A stretch of DNA of 64,000 nt from Streptomyces viridiviolaceus (GTDB lineage: Bacteria > Actinomycetota > Actinomycetes > Streptomycetales > Streptomycetaceae), in contig NZ_BMWA01000015.1 in the NCBI RefSeq assembly GCF_014650995.1, forward strand, positions 124,001 through 188,000, read 5' to 3'. This document shows positions 34,570 to 41,306 of this stretch, in pieces (within the stretch, counting starts at the first letter, position 1; every line of letters begins with the position of its first letter). The notes beneath the pieces were generated by a model, which was not told the origin of the DNA, did not search any database, and was given only the letters and a program-made list of their open reading frames with translations. The position numbers and the translations under genes are program-made.

Positions 34570-34578
34570 CTAACAAGG

Positions 34579-35754
34579 TCACGCCAGCAATTGAGAGACG
34601 GCACCAATGGCATCCGGGAGCTTGGCAACCACAGGACATTCCGTTTCTCTTTCTCCCCACGCCCTTTGCAGGTAGTTCGTCGCCGCTCTTTCCGCCACAA
34701 CAACGTCTGCGTACGCGGCAGCACATCCCAGGAACAATATATCTACCAGGTCATTCGCCTCCCACCTTGCACGATTCGCCAGGCGGTGGCCAATCACGTC
34801 CCCATACAACCGCATGAACGGCATGGAATCGATCTCTTCATAGAGTGCAACTGAGACATATTCCGGGGCAGGTATTCCGAGGCGCTGGGAAACTGAGAGA
34901 GCTTCAGGCGCTACATCTACGATCGCCATGGCACGCCCATCAATTATTTTTTGCCTAGCCTTCCGAGCCTGAAACTCCGGATCTTGAGACACCTTGTTAA
35001 AGTGCTCATGCCAACCGGGCTTAGGGGACGGAACTTTCTCTGGATTCATTAGCACGTCATAGATCGCAGAAAATGACGTCATCCTGTCGACGAGTGCAGC
35101 TATACCGGGCGCAAGGCCGGAGGTATCGTAAGCACGCCTGTCTGTCTCCATGGCGCCCGCGGCCAAGCTGAAGACATCCAGTTCGGGCGGAGTTACCGAA
35201 ATGCCGTATCGGCGCGAAAGCACAGTGGCCATCTCGTTCATTCTGACTGTGACCGGACTCCGCATCTGCCATCCACGAGAAAGCTTGAGAATGGTGGCAG
35301 CAAGATTCTGGCGCTTGGCGTCAAAAAGCGCCGAAGTTTCAAGCGCATGCGCCGACGAGACTGGAATTATTATTCTCCCACTCTCGGCCAGTTCGACCAA
35401 TTGCACTGCGGCATCATAGTCCCGCCCATTCACCCGCGCGCGATCAAAGATCGAGTTAGATACAGTGCTCCAGTGGCATTGATCCAGGTAAACGACAGGT
35501 CGGTGATCCGGGATCGAACTCTTTAGCTCTGCTTCCACCTCGAATCGATCACCCCTTAACGATTCAAGTCGGATCACTCCGCTAGTGAAGCTAAACGCAA
35601 CCTCTCTAAGCATGCTTTCCCGATCGCCATCACTTAAACGAGCCTCTACCACTCGCCCGTTCCGGTATTTGATCCGCACTTCCCCGGTGATCGGGTTTTG
35701 CGCCATCTCTTCGAATACAAGAGCCAGCTCGCCAATATCAGGATTTGACCCCAC
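34579..35754 (-). CDS. Putative PIN-like nuclease, low-GC cargo with TTA codons
   Basis: 391 residues from GTG 35754, which has AAAGGGGAG upstream. An N-terminal about 80-residue beta-rich region (GEVRIKYRNGRVVEARL) precedes a PIN-like arrangement: Asp91 in VVYLDQCHW, Glu139 in SAHALETS, Asp335 and Asp338 in ANDLVD, and Asp350 in AYADVVVAER. These acidic residues would bind metal for RNA cleavage. Base composition is clearly lower in GC than elsewhere in the window, and codons 40 and 66 are TTA, implying dependence on the bldA tRNA. It is the second gene of a two-gene unit with the gene at 35823-36803. I do not recognise a named family. Confidence 0.65.
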   Translation of the reverse strand: MGSNPDIGELALVFEEMAQNPITGEVRIKYRNGRVVEARLSDGDRESMLREVAFSFTSGVIRLESLRGDRFEVEAELKSSIPDHRPVVYLDQCHWSTVSNSIFDRARVNGRDYDAAVQLVELAESGRIIIPVSSAHALETSALFDAKRQNLAATILKLSRGWQMRSPVTVRMNEMATVLSRRYGISVTPPELDVFSLAAGAMETDRRAYDTSGLAPGIAALVDRMTSFSAIYDVLMNPEKVPSPKPGWHEHFNKVSQDPEFQARKARQKIIDGRAMAIVDVAPEALSVSQRLGIPAPEYVSVALYEEIDSMPFMRLYGDVIGHRLANRARWEANDLVDILFLGCAAAYADVVVAERAATNYLQRAWGERETECPVVAKLPDAIGAVSQLLA

Positions 35755-35822
35755 GTCCGCTCCCCTTTGCCGTTCTCTGCGACACAACGCCCCAGGCATA
35801 AACTGCCCAACAACGGATAGCG

Positions 35823-36803
35823 TCAGCTCTTTTGGCGCATCATTTGGTCCCTACTAGGAGGGTAGTTGAGCAACGCCCTTCGCATCTTCCCGAGCGGAGA
35901 TTCAAAGAAGGGGGAATCGCCCATAACGAAGAACCGATGCGGCGGAATGACGCCTCCCTTCTTTAGGAAGTTATCGAACTCCACCACTTTGCCATCGCGG
36001 TGCCGCAGCGGATTGGGCACCAACTGGATAAGGCCGAATTTCGCCAACATCAAGTGGGCCTCATAAACGTCACGCGAGATGCCATAGAGCCATTCCCGGT
36101 CCCTCTCCGATAAGTAGACGCCACGGAGAGCATGAGAGTCGGGAAATCTAGCAGCTAGGTGCTTCAAGATCATATACATCCGGATCTCGGAATCCGTTAG
36201 GGCGTAGACCCAGCCGTTGGTGAAGAACTGCACCGGAAGAGTTACTACAGTTCGCGCCCCTTCGTAATACTCGGGGATGAGGTATCCGCGCTTCTCTGAT
36301 TCGGCCGACCCGGATTCATGCAGCAACATGAGGGAGAATGTATTACCCGGCTCCCCGACATTCCTCAAAATTAGATTTTCATCAGCGAGCCTCTTGATGG
36401 CTGACTTTACTTGGCGAACTCGGTTTTGGGTTGCAGTGACCGGCACCTTGGCCTGCGTGTTTTGCTTGGCCTCTGAGACAATCAGATCCGTCCAGGATAT
36501 CTCACCTCCTGAAACCGGAATCGGGCATGGTCCTGCCACTCCACTCCGTTTTCTGCTCTGCGCTTCAAATACTGCCAAGAGGTACACCTGGAGATTCACC
36601 CCGCGCGGCGCGGAGATGCGAGCGATTGGCGGCGGAGCGAACGGGGGGCCAGTGAAGAGTGGAGCTCGAACCCGAACTTGTGCCGGCCAAGGCCCACCGC
36701 GCCCATGTAGATCGCGAACAGTGCGCGAGGTCTGCTCGATCCGCTCCGATAAAGCGTCCAGGACCTGCACACGGCGGGCGCGGCGCTCTGCGTTCCTGGG
36801 CAC
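35823..36803 (-). CDS. Unknown cargo protein, possible winged-helix
   Basis: 326 residues from GTG 36803 with GGGGAGGAG upstream. An N-terminal charged helix (RRARRVQVLDALSERIEQTSRTVRDLHGRG) is followed by a helix-turn-helix-like stretch (TQNRVRQVKSAIKRLADENLILRNVGEPG) and a second region (LTDSEIRMYMILKHLAARFP, WLYGISRDVYEAHLMLAKFGLIQLVPNP) that again looks like a winged helix. It may be DNA-binding or an antitoxin/regulator for the downstream PIN-like protein; this is inference. Codon 231 is TTA. GC is low like its partner. The 5' leader contains two large hairpin repeats. Confidence 0.6.
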   Translation of the reverse strand: MPRNAERRARRVQVLDALSERIEQTSRTVRDLHGRGGPWPAQVRVRAPLFTGPPFAPPPIARISAPRGVNLQVYLLAVFEAQSRKRSGVAGPCPIPVSGGEISWTDLIVSEAKQNTQAKVPVTATQNRVRQVKSAIKRLADENLILRNVGEPGNTFSLMLLHESGSAESEKRGYLIPEYYEGARTVVTLPVQFFTNGWVYALTDSEIRMYMILKHLAARFPDSHALRGVYLSERDREWLYGISRDVYEAHLMLAKFGLIQLVPNPLRHRDGKVVEFDNFLKKGGVIPPHRFFVMGDSPFFESPLGKMRRALLNYPPSRDQMMRQKS

Positions 36804-36818
36804 GTCATCTCCTCCCCG

Positions 36819-37006
36819 ACCCTTTGGCCCGCAAAGCATCTGCCACTCGGCCTGCGGAAACCTCGTACGCCGCTACAAGCTACATGCGGGCCAAAGGGTT
36901 CGGATCTTGGAGTCAGTGTCATCTGACCCTCTGGCCCGCAAAGGGCCCAGCCCCTCATCTGCGAAAGCCTCGTACGCCGCTACAAGCTACATGCGGGCCA
37001 AAGGGT
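36819..37006. repeat. Two direct copies of a hairpin-forming repeat in the cargo leader
   Basis: Copy A: arm ACCCTTTGGCCCGCA (36819-36833) with TGCGGGCCAAAGGGT (36885-36899), perfect over 15 bp. Copy B: 36926-36940 with 36992-37006, one mismatch. The 3' halves are nearly identical (CCTCGTACGCCGCTACAAGC and onward); the copies are 107 nt apart. Read on the - strand they would form two stem-loops in the leader of the two-gene cargo transcript, with copy A ending 16 nt before the GTG start and overlapping the ribosome binding site. Confidence 0.8.
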
Positions 37007-37064
37007 TTGATGGACGAACCCTCAAATCTGCGGCAGATACAGCAAAGTGGCAGCACCGAACGGC

Positions 37065-37096
37065 GAGCGGCCCCCCGGGGCAACGAGGGGCCGCTC
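37065..37096. terminator. Hairpin before the 95-aa membrane protein gene
   Basis: GAGCGGCCCC (37065-37074) pairs with GGGGCCGCTC (37087-37096), 10 bp, loop 12 nt. It lies 45 nt upstream of ATG 37141 and may be an attenuator or terminator. Confidence 0.4.
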
Positions 37097-37140
37097 TCAC
37101 ACCCAAGTTCGTCAACGCATCTCACGAAGAAGGTGTCTCC

Positions 37141-37428
37141 ATGAATGTACGCCTCGGGGGTAGGACATCCCAGGCCGCTAGCCGCCCGCCCTGGGCCCTC
37201 CTCGCGGGCCTCGCGCTCGGTGTCGTACTAGGTGTGTGGGTGGTCCCCGACCTCGCGGCTCCCCTCAGTACAGCTGCGGCCGTGCTCGGAGGCTTCGTAA
37301 CCGTGTGCGCGGCGGGACGAGGCAAGGAACAGCGGAGTAGCCGATCGAACGCAGTGAATGAGCCGGACTGTCATCTCAGAGTCATCGAGGCGGACCCTCC
37401 CGGGCTCGACTCGAACAGCAACCGATGA
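37141..37428 (+). CDS. Small membrane protein at the right end of the AICE
   Basis: 95 residues: MNVRLGGRTSQAASRPPWALLAGLALGVVLGVWVVPDLAAPLSTAAAVLGGFVTVCAAGRG and a polar tail. Two membrane segments (about 18-36 and 42-58). AAGAAGGTG precedes the ATG. No homologous family is recognised. The right arm-type site starts one base after its stop codon. Confidence 0.6.
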   Translation: MNVRLGGRTSQAASRPPWALLAGLALGVVLGVWVVPDLAAPLSTAAAVLGGFVTVCAAGRGKEQRSSRSNAVNEPDCHLRVIEADPPGLDSNSNR

Positions 37429-37445
37429 GTGTCTAACTGCGTGAC
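37429..37445. promoter_or_regulatory. Arm-type integrase binding site, right
   Basis: GTGTCTAACTGCGTGAC differs from the left site (25458-25474) at one position only, the A/T position allowed in the pSAM2 pattern. It lies 98 nt from the attR core, in the same orientation as the left site when the element is circular. Confidence 0.75.
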
Positions 37446-37543
37446 AACGCCGACGGACAGCGGCGGACGAGCGCGGACGGCTGCGGACTGTCGCCGCAGG
37501 TGAGAGGCACGTTGGCCCAAGGTCGAGCGCCCACCCAAGTTGC

Positions 37544-37588
37544 TTCGGGACGAAGAGGTCGTGGGTTCAAATCCCGCCACCCCGACAG
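37544..37588. repeat. attR core of the AICE (remnant of tRNA-Pro 3' part)
   Basis: 45 bp identical to 25353-25397. It contains only the anticodon-loop to 3' end portion of tRNA-Pro, so it is not a functional tRNA. Confidence 0.95.
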
Positions 37589-37598
37589 AGAAACACCA

Positions 37599-37639
37599 CG
37601 CGATGGGCCTGATCCTCAGTGAGGATCAGGCCCATCGCG
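37599..37639. terminator. Displaced chromosomal terminator of tRNA-Pro
   Basis: A 20-bp perfect stem (37599-37618 with 37620-37639) around one base, 10 nt after attR. Before integration it would have lain directly downstream of tRNA-Pro. Integration has moved it 12.2 kb away. Confidence 0.8.
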
Positions 37640-37753
37640 CGTTTCAGGTGATCGTTTGGGGGGTCTTCACTCGCGATCGGGCCGTTCGATCCGCCGGCCG
37701 AACCGCTCGCGGGCACGGTCACCGGGCCCGAACAGGACGGGACCCGTAGATGT

Positions 37754-37770
37754 GACGTAATGCTTACGTC
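37754..37770. promoter_or_regulatory. 17-bp operator-like palindrome upstream of lectin gene
   Basis: GACGTAA-TGC-TTACGTC, perfect 7-bp arms, 81 nt before the lectin start codon. It is a candidate binding site for an unlinked repressor or activator. Confidence 0.45.
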
Positions 37771-37851
37771 GACGTCTGTGGACTGACGTGGGGGCGTTCG
37801 GCGGTGTGGACTCATGGGCGTCCGAATTATCGATCTCGCGACGGAGTCGAC

Positions 37852-38712
37852 ATGACACGGATTCGTTCCATGGGCGCCACGGCCGTGGGCCTGGCCGCCG
37901 CCCTCCTCAGCGTCCCGACGCCCGCGTGGGCCGCGACCCCCGACGTCCCCGAGACGCTGCGGATCTCGGACGGGCCGATGGCGGGCTTCCAGTTCTGCGG
38001 TGCCGCGACCCCGCCGACGTTCAGCACCGCCAACGAATTCGGGCCGCTGTTCGCCGCCTCGGTGAAGGGGATCGACCCTCAGCCCGATCTGGACGGAACG
38101 ATAGAGCTCGCCCGCGCGAACGAGCAGCCGTTCCGCTCCTACTCGGTCAACACGGGGCCGGTCGGCCACGAGTGGGGCATCCAGATCCCCACCAGCACGT
38201 TCAGCGTGGGCGACTACCAGTGGCGTATCCGCGCCGAGGGTCCCGACGGCCCGTCCGCGTGGTCCGCGTGGTGCACGTTCACGGTGACCGGCTCGGCGTC
38301 CACGCCCACGGAGTTCACCTACAGCCCCGACGGGGGCAGGCACTGCCTGGATGTGGGCGGTGCCAGCAAGGAGAATGCCGCGCCGGTGCAGCTGTGGGAC
38401 TGCAACGGCTCCTTGGGCCAGACCTGGAAGGCCACCCCCGAGGGCACCCTGGTGAACCCCAACTCGGGCAAGTGCCTGGACGTGGCCGACGGCGGAACCG
38501 CCAACGGAACCAAGGTGCAGATCTACAGCTGCAACGGCACCGGCGCCCAGCAATGGCGCTACGACCAGCCGACCCCGGCCGCCTTCACCAACCCCCGGTC
38601 CGGGAAATGCCTGGATGTGCCCAACGGCGACTTCACCAACGGGGTCCGGGTCCAGATCCACGAGTGCAACGGCACGGGCGCCCAGGTCTGGAAGCAGTTC
38701 ACCCCCGCCTGA
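37852..38712 (+). CDS. Secreted protein with C-terminal ricin-type lectin domain
   Basis: 286 residues. Signal peptide with cleavage after PAWA (about residue 27). Residues about 30-155 form a beta-sandwich-like region of unknown type (fibronectin-like, ending SAWSAWCTFTV). Residues about 160-286 are a ricin B-type trefoil with three QxW repeats (QTW, QQW, QVW) and CLDV starts. It probably binds polysaccharide outside the cell; no catalytic domain is seen. ATG 37852 follows GGAG. Confidence 0.85.
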   Translation: MTRIRSMGATAVGLAAALLSVPTPAWAATPDVPETLRISDGPMAGFQFCGAATPPTFSTANEFGPLFAASVKGIDPQPDLDGTIELARANEQPFRSYSVNTGPVGHEWGIQIPTSTFSVGDYQWRIRAEGPDGPSAWSAWCTFTVTGSASTPTEFTYSPDGGRHCLDVGGASKENAAPVQLWDCNGSLGQTWKATPEGTLVNPNSGKCLDVADGGTANGTKVQIYSCNGTGAQQWRYDQPTPAAFTNPRSGKCLDVPNGDFTNGVRVQIHECNGTGAQVWKQFTPA

Positions 38713-38832
38713 CCGGGCACCGAGGTGGACTCCCGTCATCCAGGCGCTGAGCGGCGCCGCCCGGAGTGCCGTCGTCGGTGTCGCGGGCTAACCTCCGCAC
38801 AATCGACCTTCATCCCGTTCCGGGAGGACTCC

Positions 38833-39246
38833 ATGGCATCACGACTCAATCCGTACATCAGCTTCGGCGGTGACGCCCGGCAGGCGATGGAGTTCTACAA
38901 GGAGGTCTTCGGCGGCACGCTGAACCTCAACACCTACGGTGACTTCGGCCGACCGGATGCGCCCGAGGCCGACAAGATCATGCACGGCATGCTCGAGACT
39001 CCGAGCGGCTTCACCCTGATGGGCTCCGACTCACCGCCCGGCATGGAGCACACCACCGGCAACAACTTCTCCGTGAGCCTGAGCGGCGACGACGATGCCG
39101 AGCTGCGCGGCTACTGGGAGAAGCTGTCCGCCGGCGGCTCGGTGTCCGTCCCGCTGGAGAAGCAGATGTGGGGCGACGTGTTCGGCATGTGCACGGACCG
39201 GTTCGGCATCCCCTGGATGGTCAACATCATCGAGCCGCAGGGCTGA
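38833..39246 (+). CDS. PhnB-like VOC-family protein
   Basis: 137 residues: LNPYISFGGDARQAMEFYKEVFGGTL, LMGSDSPPG, WEKLSAGGSVSVPLEKQMWGDVFGMCTDRFGIPWMVNI. This is the PhnB/3-demethylubiquinone-9 3-methyltransferase-like branch of the vicinal oxygen chelate superfamily. Exact activity unknown. GGGAGGA lies 5 nt upstream of the ATG. Single gene. Confidence 0.88.
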   Translation: MASRLNPYISFGGDARQAMEFYKEVFGGTLNLNTYGDFGRPDAPEADKIMHGMLETPSGFTLMGSDSPPGMEHTTGNNFSVSLSGDDDAELRGYWEKLSAGGSVSVPLEKQMWGDVFGMCTDRFGIPWMVNIIEPQG

Positions 39247-39436
39247 AGCGGGTCCTGGGCGGCGTTCACAGGTCGGCTGGAGGGGCTGCCGGGGAATTCC
39301 CGCAAGAGCCTCACACGTGCTGCACACAGTCTTTCGAAAGCCTCGTTAGCGTTGCTGGCCGCTCGATTCCGTGTGCGAACGTGACCGGGCCGTGGGTCCG
39401 GTGGGGCCGCGGTGTGTCGACTCAGGAAGACCGGAC

Positions 39437-40261
39437 ATGGACTACTGCTCGTCGTGCCGTCGGCATCTCAACGGCGCCCTGGTGTGCCCCGGGTGCGGCG
39501 CCTACGCCCCCGACATCGACCCGGCCGCCGCCGGTGGGAGCGTGGGCCCGGCCTCGGGTGCCACGCCGGTGGGCGCGGTCACCGCGGCGGAGTCGGCGAT
39601 CCCGGCCGCTTGGCACGAGAACGGTGATCCCGGGGAGGTGCCGCCGGCACCGCAGGGGCGGGCGGCACGACGGCGTCAGCGCGCTCGCTGGAAGAAGAAC
39701 CAGCGTCGGGCCGTGGTCGCGACCGCGGTCGCGCTCGTCGCGGGCGGTCTGACCCTGTCCGCCGTGGACCGGCAGTCCGGGGACCGGGCCCAGGCGGCCA
39801 CGGCCCCGCAGGACCCGGGCGCGAACGCCGTCGCGGAAGCCGAGGACGGGGCCGCGCAGGACGTACGCCCTCCGGGTCCGGTGCGGACCGACGCGCACCG
39901 CTCGCCGTCCACGCCGCCCGCCCGGACGCCCGCGCCCGGCCTCCCGCACCGGCAGCCCGCCGCGGAGTCGCAGCGCGCCACGCCGCCGCCCGCCCGGCAG
40001 GAGGCCGCCGCCGCACCCCGTGCGACGGTGACGTCGGCCCCGCCGCGGCAGAGCACCGCGCCGGCCGCCCGCCAGACGGCGCCCGACCGCACCACCGACA
40101 CGGCGGACACGGCGGGCACGACGGACACGACGGACACGCAGGCGTCCACGCCCGCCCCGGCCGGCGACACCAGTCCCACCGGCGGCACCAGCGGTACGGA
40201 GCCGTCGCGGGCGGACACCTCGCCGACGCAGGTCTGCCTGCTCGTCCTGTGCCTCGGCTGA
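39437..40261 (+). CDS. SCO2400-family zinc-ribbon membrane protein
   Basis: 274 residues. The N-terminal zinc ribbon has Cys4, Cys7, Cys17 and Cys20 (YCSSCRRHLNGALVCPGCG), the region to about residue 85 is basic (RRRQRARWKKNQRR), one membrane segment follows (about 90-108), and then a long Pro/Thr/Ala-rich extracellular tail ending CLLVLCLG. The family is Streptomyces-specific and uncharacterised. A terminator follows. Confidence 0.8.
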   Translation: MDYCSSCRRHLNGALVCPGCGAYAPDIDPAAAGGSVGPASGATPVGAVTAAESAIPAAWHENGDPGEVPPAPQGRAARRRQRARWKKNQRRAVVATAVALVAGGLTLSAVDRQSGDRAQAATAPQDPGANAVAEAEDGAAQDVRPPGPVRTDAHRSPSTPPARTPAPGLPHRQPAAESQRATPPPARQEAAAAPRATVTSAPPRQSTAPAARQTAPDRTTDTADTAGTTDTTDTQASTPAPAGDTSPTGGTSGTEPSRADTSPTQVCLLVLCLG

Positions 40262-40285
40262 CCCGGCCGAGCCGCTGACGCGAGA

Positions 40286-40328
40286 CAGTGGCGTCCGTGC
40301 CGCCCCTTCGGCGGCTCGGGCGCCACTG
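40286..40328 (+). terminator. Terminator after the zinc-ribbon gene
   Basis: Outer stem 40286-40293 with 40321-40328 (8 bp), inner stem GCCGCC/GGCGGC (40299-40304 with 40310-40315), 24 nt after the stop codon. Confidence 0.75.
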
Positions 40329-40475
40329 CCACGTGGGACACCCGAGCCGCGACAGGCTCCCGCGTGCCTCCCCGAGAGAGCGGGCGCCCCGACCCGCTTG
40401 TCGGGTCACCACTTCCAGCGCACCGCGTGCCATGAGTGTCACCTGAGCGACCGATCGGCTCAACGCTTGCCACAC

Positions 40476-40492
40476 CTATCGAGTTTCGATAG
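40476..40492. promoter_or_regulatory. 17-bp palindrome upstream of DUF2975/HTH pair
   Basis: CTATCGA-GTT-TCGATAG, perfect arms, 33 nt before the DUF2975 start. It is a probable operator for the HTH protein encoded in the same operon. Confidence 0.55.
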
Positions 40493-40524
40493 ATTTCCAT
40501 CGTCGCTCGATTGGAGGAGGGGTG

Positions 40525-41022
40525 ATGGGCAAGCTGACCGTGGTGGCATTGCGCATCGTGCTCGGGGTGCTGCTCGCCGGCTCCCTGTTCGTGCAGGCGG
40601 TGATGGTGCCGCTGCTGGGCTCGGATCTGGAGGGGATCGACGCGGACCTCGCGTACCCGGTCGCCGCGTTCCTCGTGGTCGTGATCCTGGGCGTCGTGAC
40701 GGCCCAGGTCGTTCTCGTCTGCGTATGGCGGCTGTTGACGATGGTGCGACGCGGGACCGTGTTCTCCCACGGCGCCTTCCGGTACGTGCACATCATGATC
40801 GGTGCCTTCGTGGCGGCCGCGCTCCTGGTGTTCGCCCTCGGGGTCATGCTGGCCCCGGGCGAGGCCGTCGCCCCGGGGGTGGTCCTGCTGGTCGGCGGCG
40901 TCGTCGTGGCGGTCCTCGGGGTCGCGCTCGTCGTCCTCGTCCTGCGGATGCTGCTCGCCCAGGCCGTCGCCCGCGACGTCGAGGCGGCGCGGATGCAGGC
41001 CGAGCTGGCCGAGGTGATCTGA
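40525..41022 (+). CDS. DUF2975 membrane protein
   Basis: 165 residues with four membrane segments (about 4-26, 46-68, 88-111, 118-142) in the DUF2975 arrangement. GGAGGAGG at 40513-40520 favours ATG 40525 over GTG 40522. The stop shares one nucleotide with the next start (TGATG). DUF2975 proteins typically pair with a YozG-type HTH regulator, as here, and may modulate its activity at the membrane. Confidence 0.85.
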   Translation: MGKLTVVALRIVLGVLLAGSLFVQAVMVPLLGSDLEGIDADLAYPVAAFLVVVILGVVTAQVVLVCVWRLLTMVRRGTVFSHGAFRYVHIMIGAFVAAALLVFALGVMLAPGEAVAPGVVLLVGGVVVAVLGVALVVLVLRMLLAQAVARDVEAARMQAELAEVI

Positions 41023-41252
41023 TGCCGATCGCCGTCGACATCGACGTGATGCTGGCCAAGCGGAAGATGTCCGTGGGCGAGCTCGCGGAGCGCGTCGGCA
41101 TCACGCCCGCCAACCTGGCCGTGCTCAAGAACGGCCGCGCCAAGGCGGTGCGTTTCTCGACGCTCGCCGCGCTCTGCGAAGTACTGGAGTGCCAGCCGGG
41201 GGATCTGCTGCGCTGGGAGGCCGGTCAGGACGGGGAGGCCGCCGGCGGGTGA
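41022..41252 (+). CDS. YozG/XRE-type helix-turn-helix regulator
   Basis: 76 residues: IDVMLAKRKMSVGELAERVGITPANLAVLKNGRAKAVRFSTLAALCEVLECQPGDLLRWE, a complete short HTH (HTH_26). It is translationally coupled to DUF2975 and probably autoregulates through the palindrome at 40476-40492. Confidence 0.88.
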   Translation: MPIAVDIDVMLAKRKMSVGELAERVGITPANLAVLKNGRAKAVRFSTLAALCEVLECQPGDLLRWEAGQDGEAAGG

Positions 41253-41264
41253 CGCCGGCGGCCT
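41236..41264. terminator. Hairpin overlapping the HTH gene stop codon
   Basis: AGGCCGCCGGC (41236-41246) pairs with GCCGGCGGCCT (41254-41264), 11 bp, 7-nt loop spanning the TGA. It can terminate the DUF2975/HTH operon and possibly the convergent gene. Confidence 0.6.
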
Positions 41265-41306
41265 GGCACGGGACCCGCTGCGGCCCCGCCCCGTCCCGGA
41301 CGGCCG

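Larger units (their letters stand above)
25353..37588. mobile_element. pSAM2-type integrative and conjugative element (AICE), about 12.2 kb
   Basis: It is bounded by a 45-bp perfect direct repeat derived from tRNA-Pro. Order from the left: terminator palindrome, int, xis, rep, small zinc protein, GGDEF protein, membrane/spread proteins, FtsK-like transfer ATPase, SCO3933-type regulator (all on -), then XRE regulator and Nudix protein (+), HD protein (-), large palindrome, two low-GC cargo genes (-), hairpin repeats, a 95-aa membrane protein (+). tRNA-Pro target, 17-bp arm sites and int-xis-rep order all match the pSAM2 family. It looks complete and potentially functional. Confidence 0.92.

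Noticed and set aside
34404..34574. Integron attC-like site (ACCTAAC at the right edge of the large palindrome)
   Set aside because: The RYYYAAC/GTTRRRY boxes are not at the required ends and orientation, there is no left box, and no integron integrase or cassette is present.
36819..37006. CRISPR array
   Set aside because: Only two copies exist, each repeat is a long internal stem-loop, the spacer is also part of the hairpin, and no cas genes are present.
37544..37588. Second tRNA-Pro gene
   Set aside because: Only the anticodon-loop-to-3'-end part is present; no acceptor 5' strand or D-arm. It is the attR duplicate.
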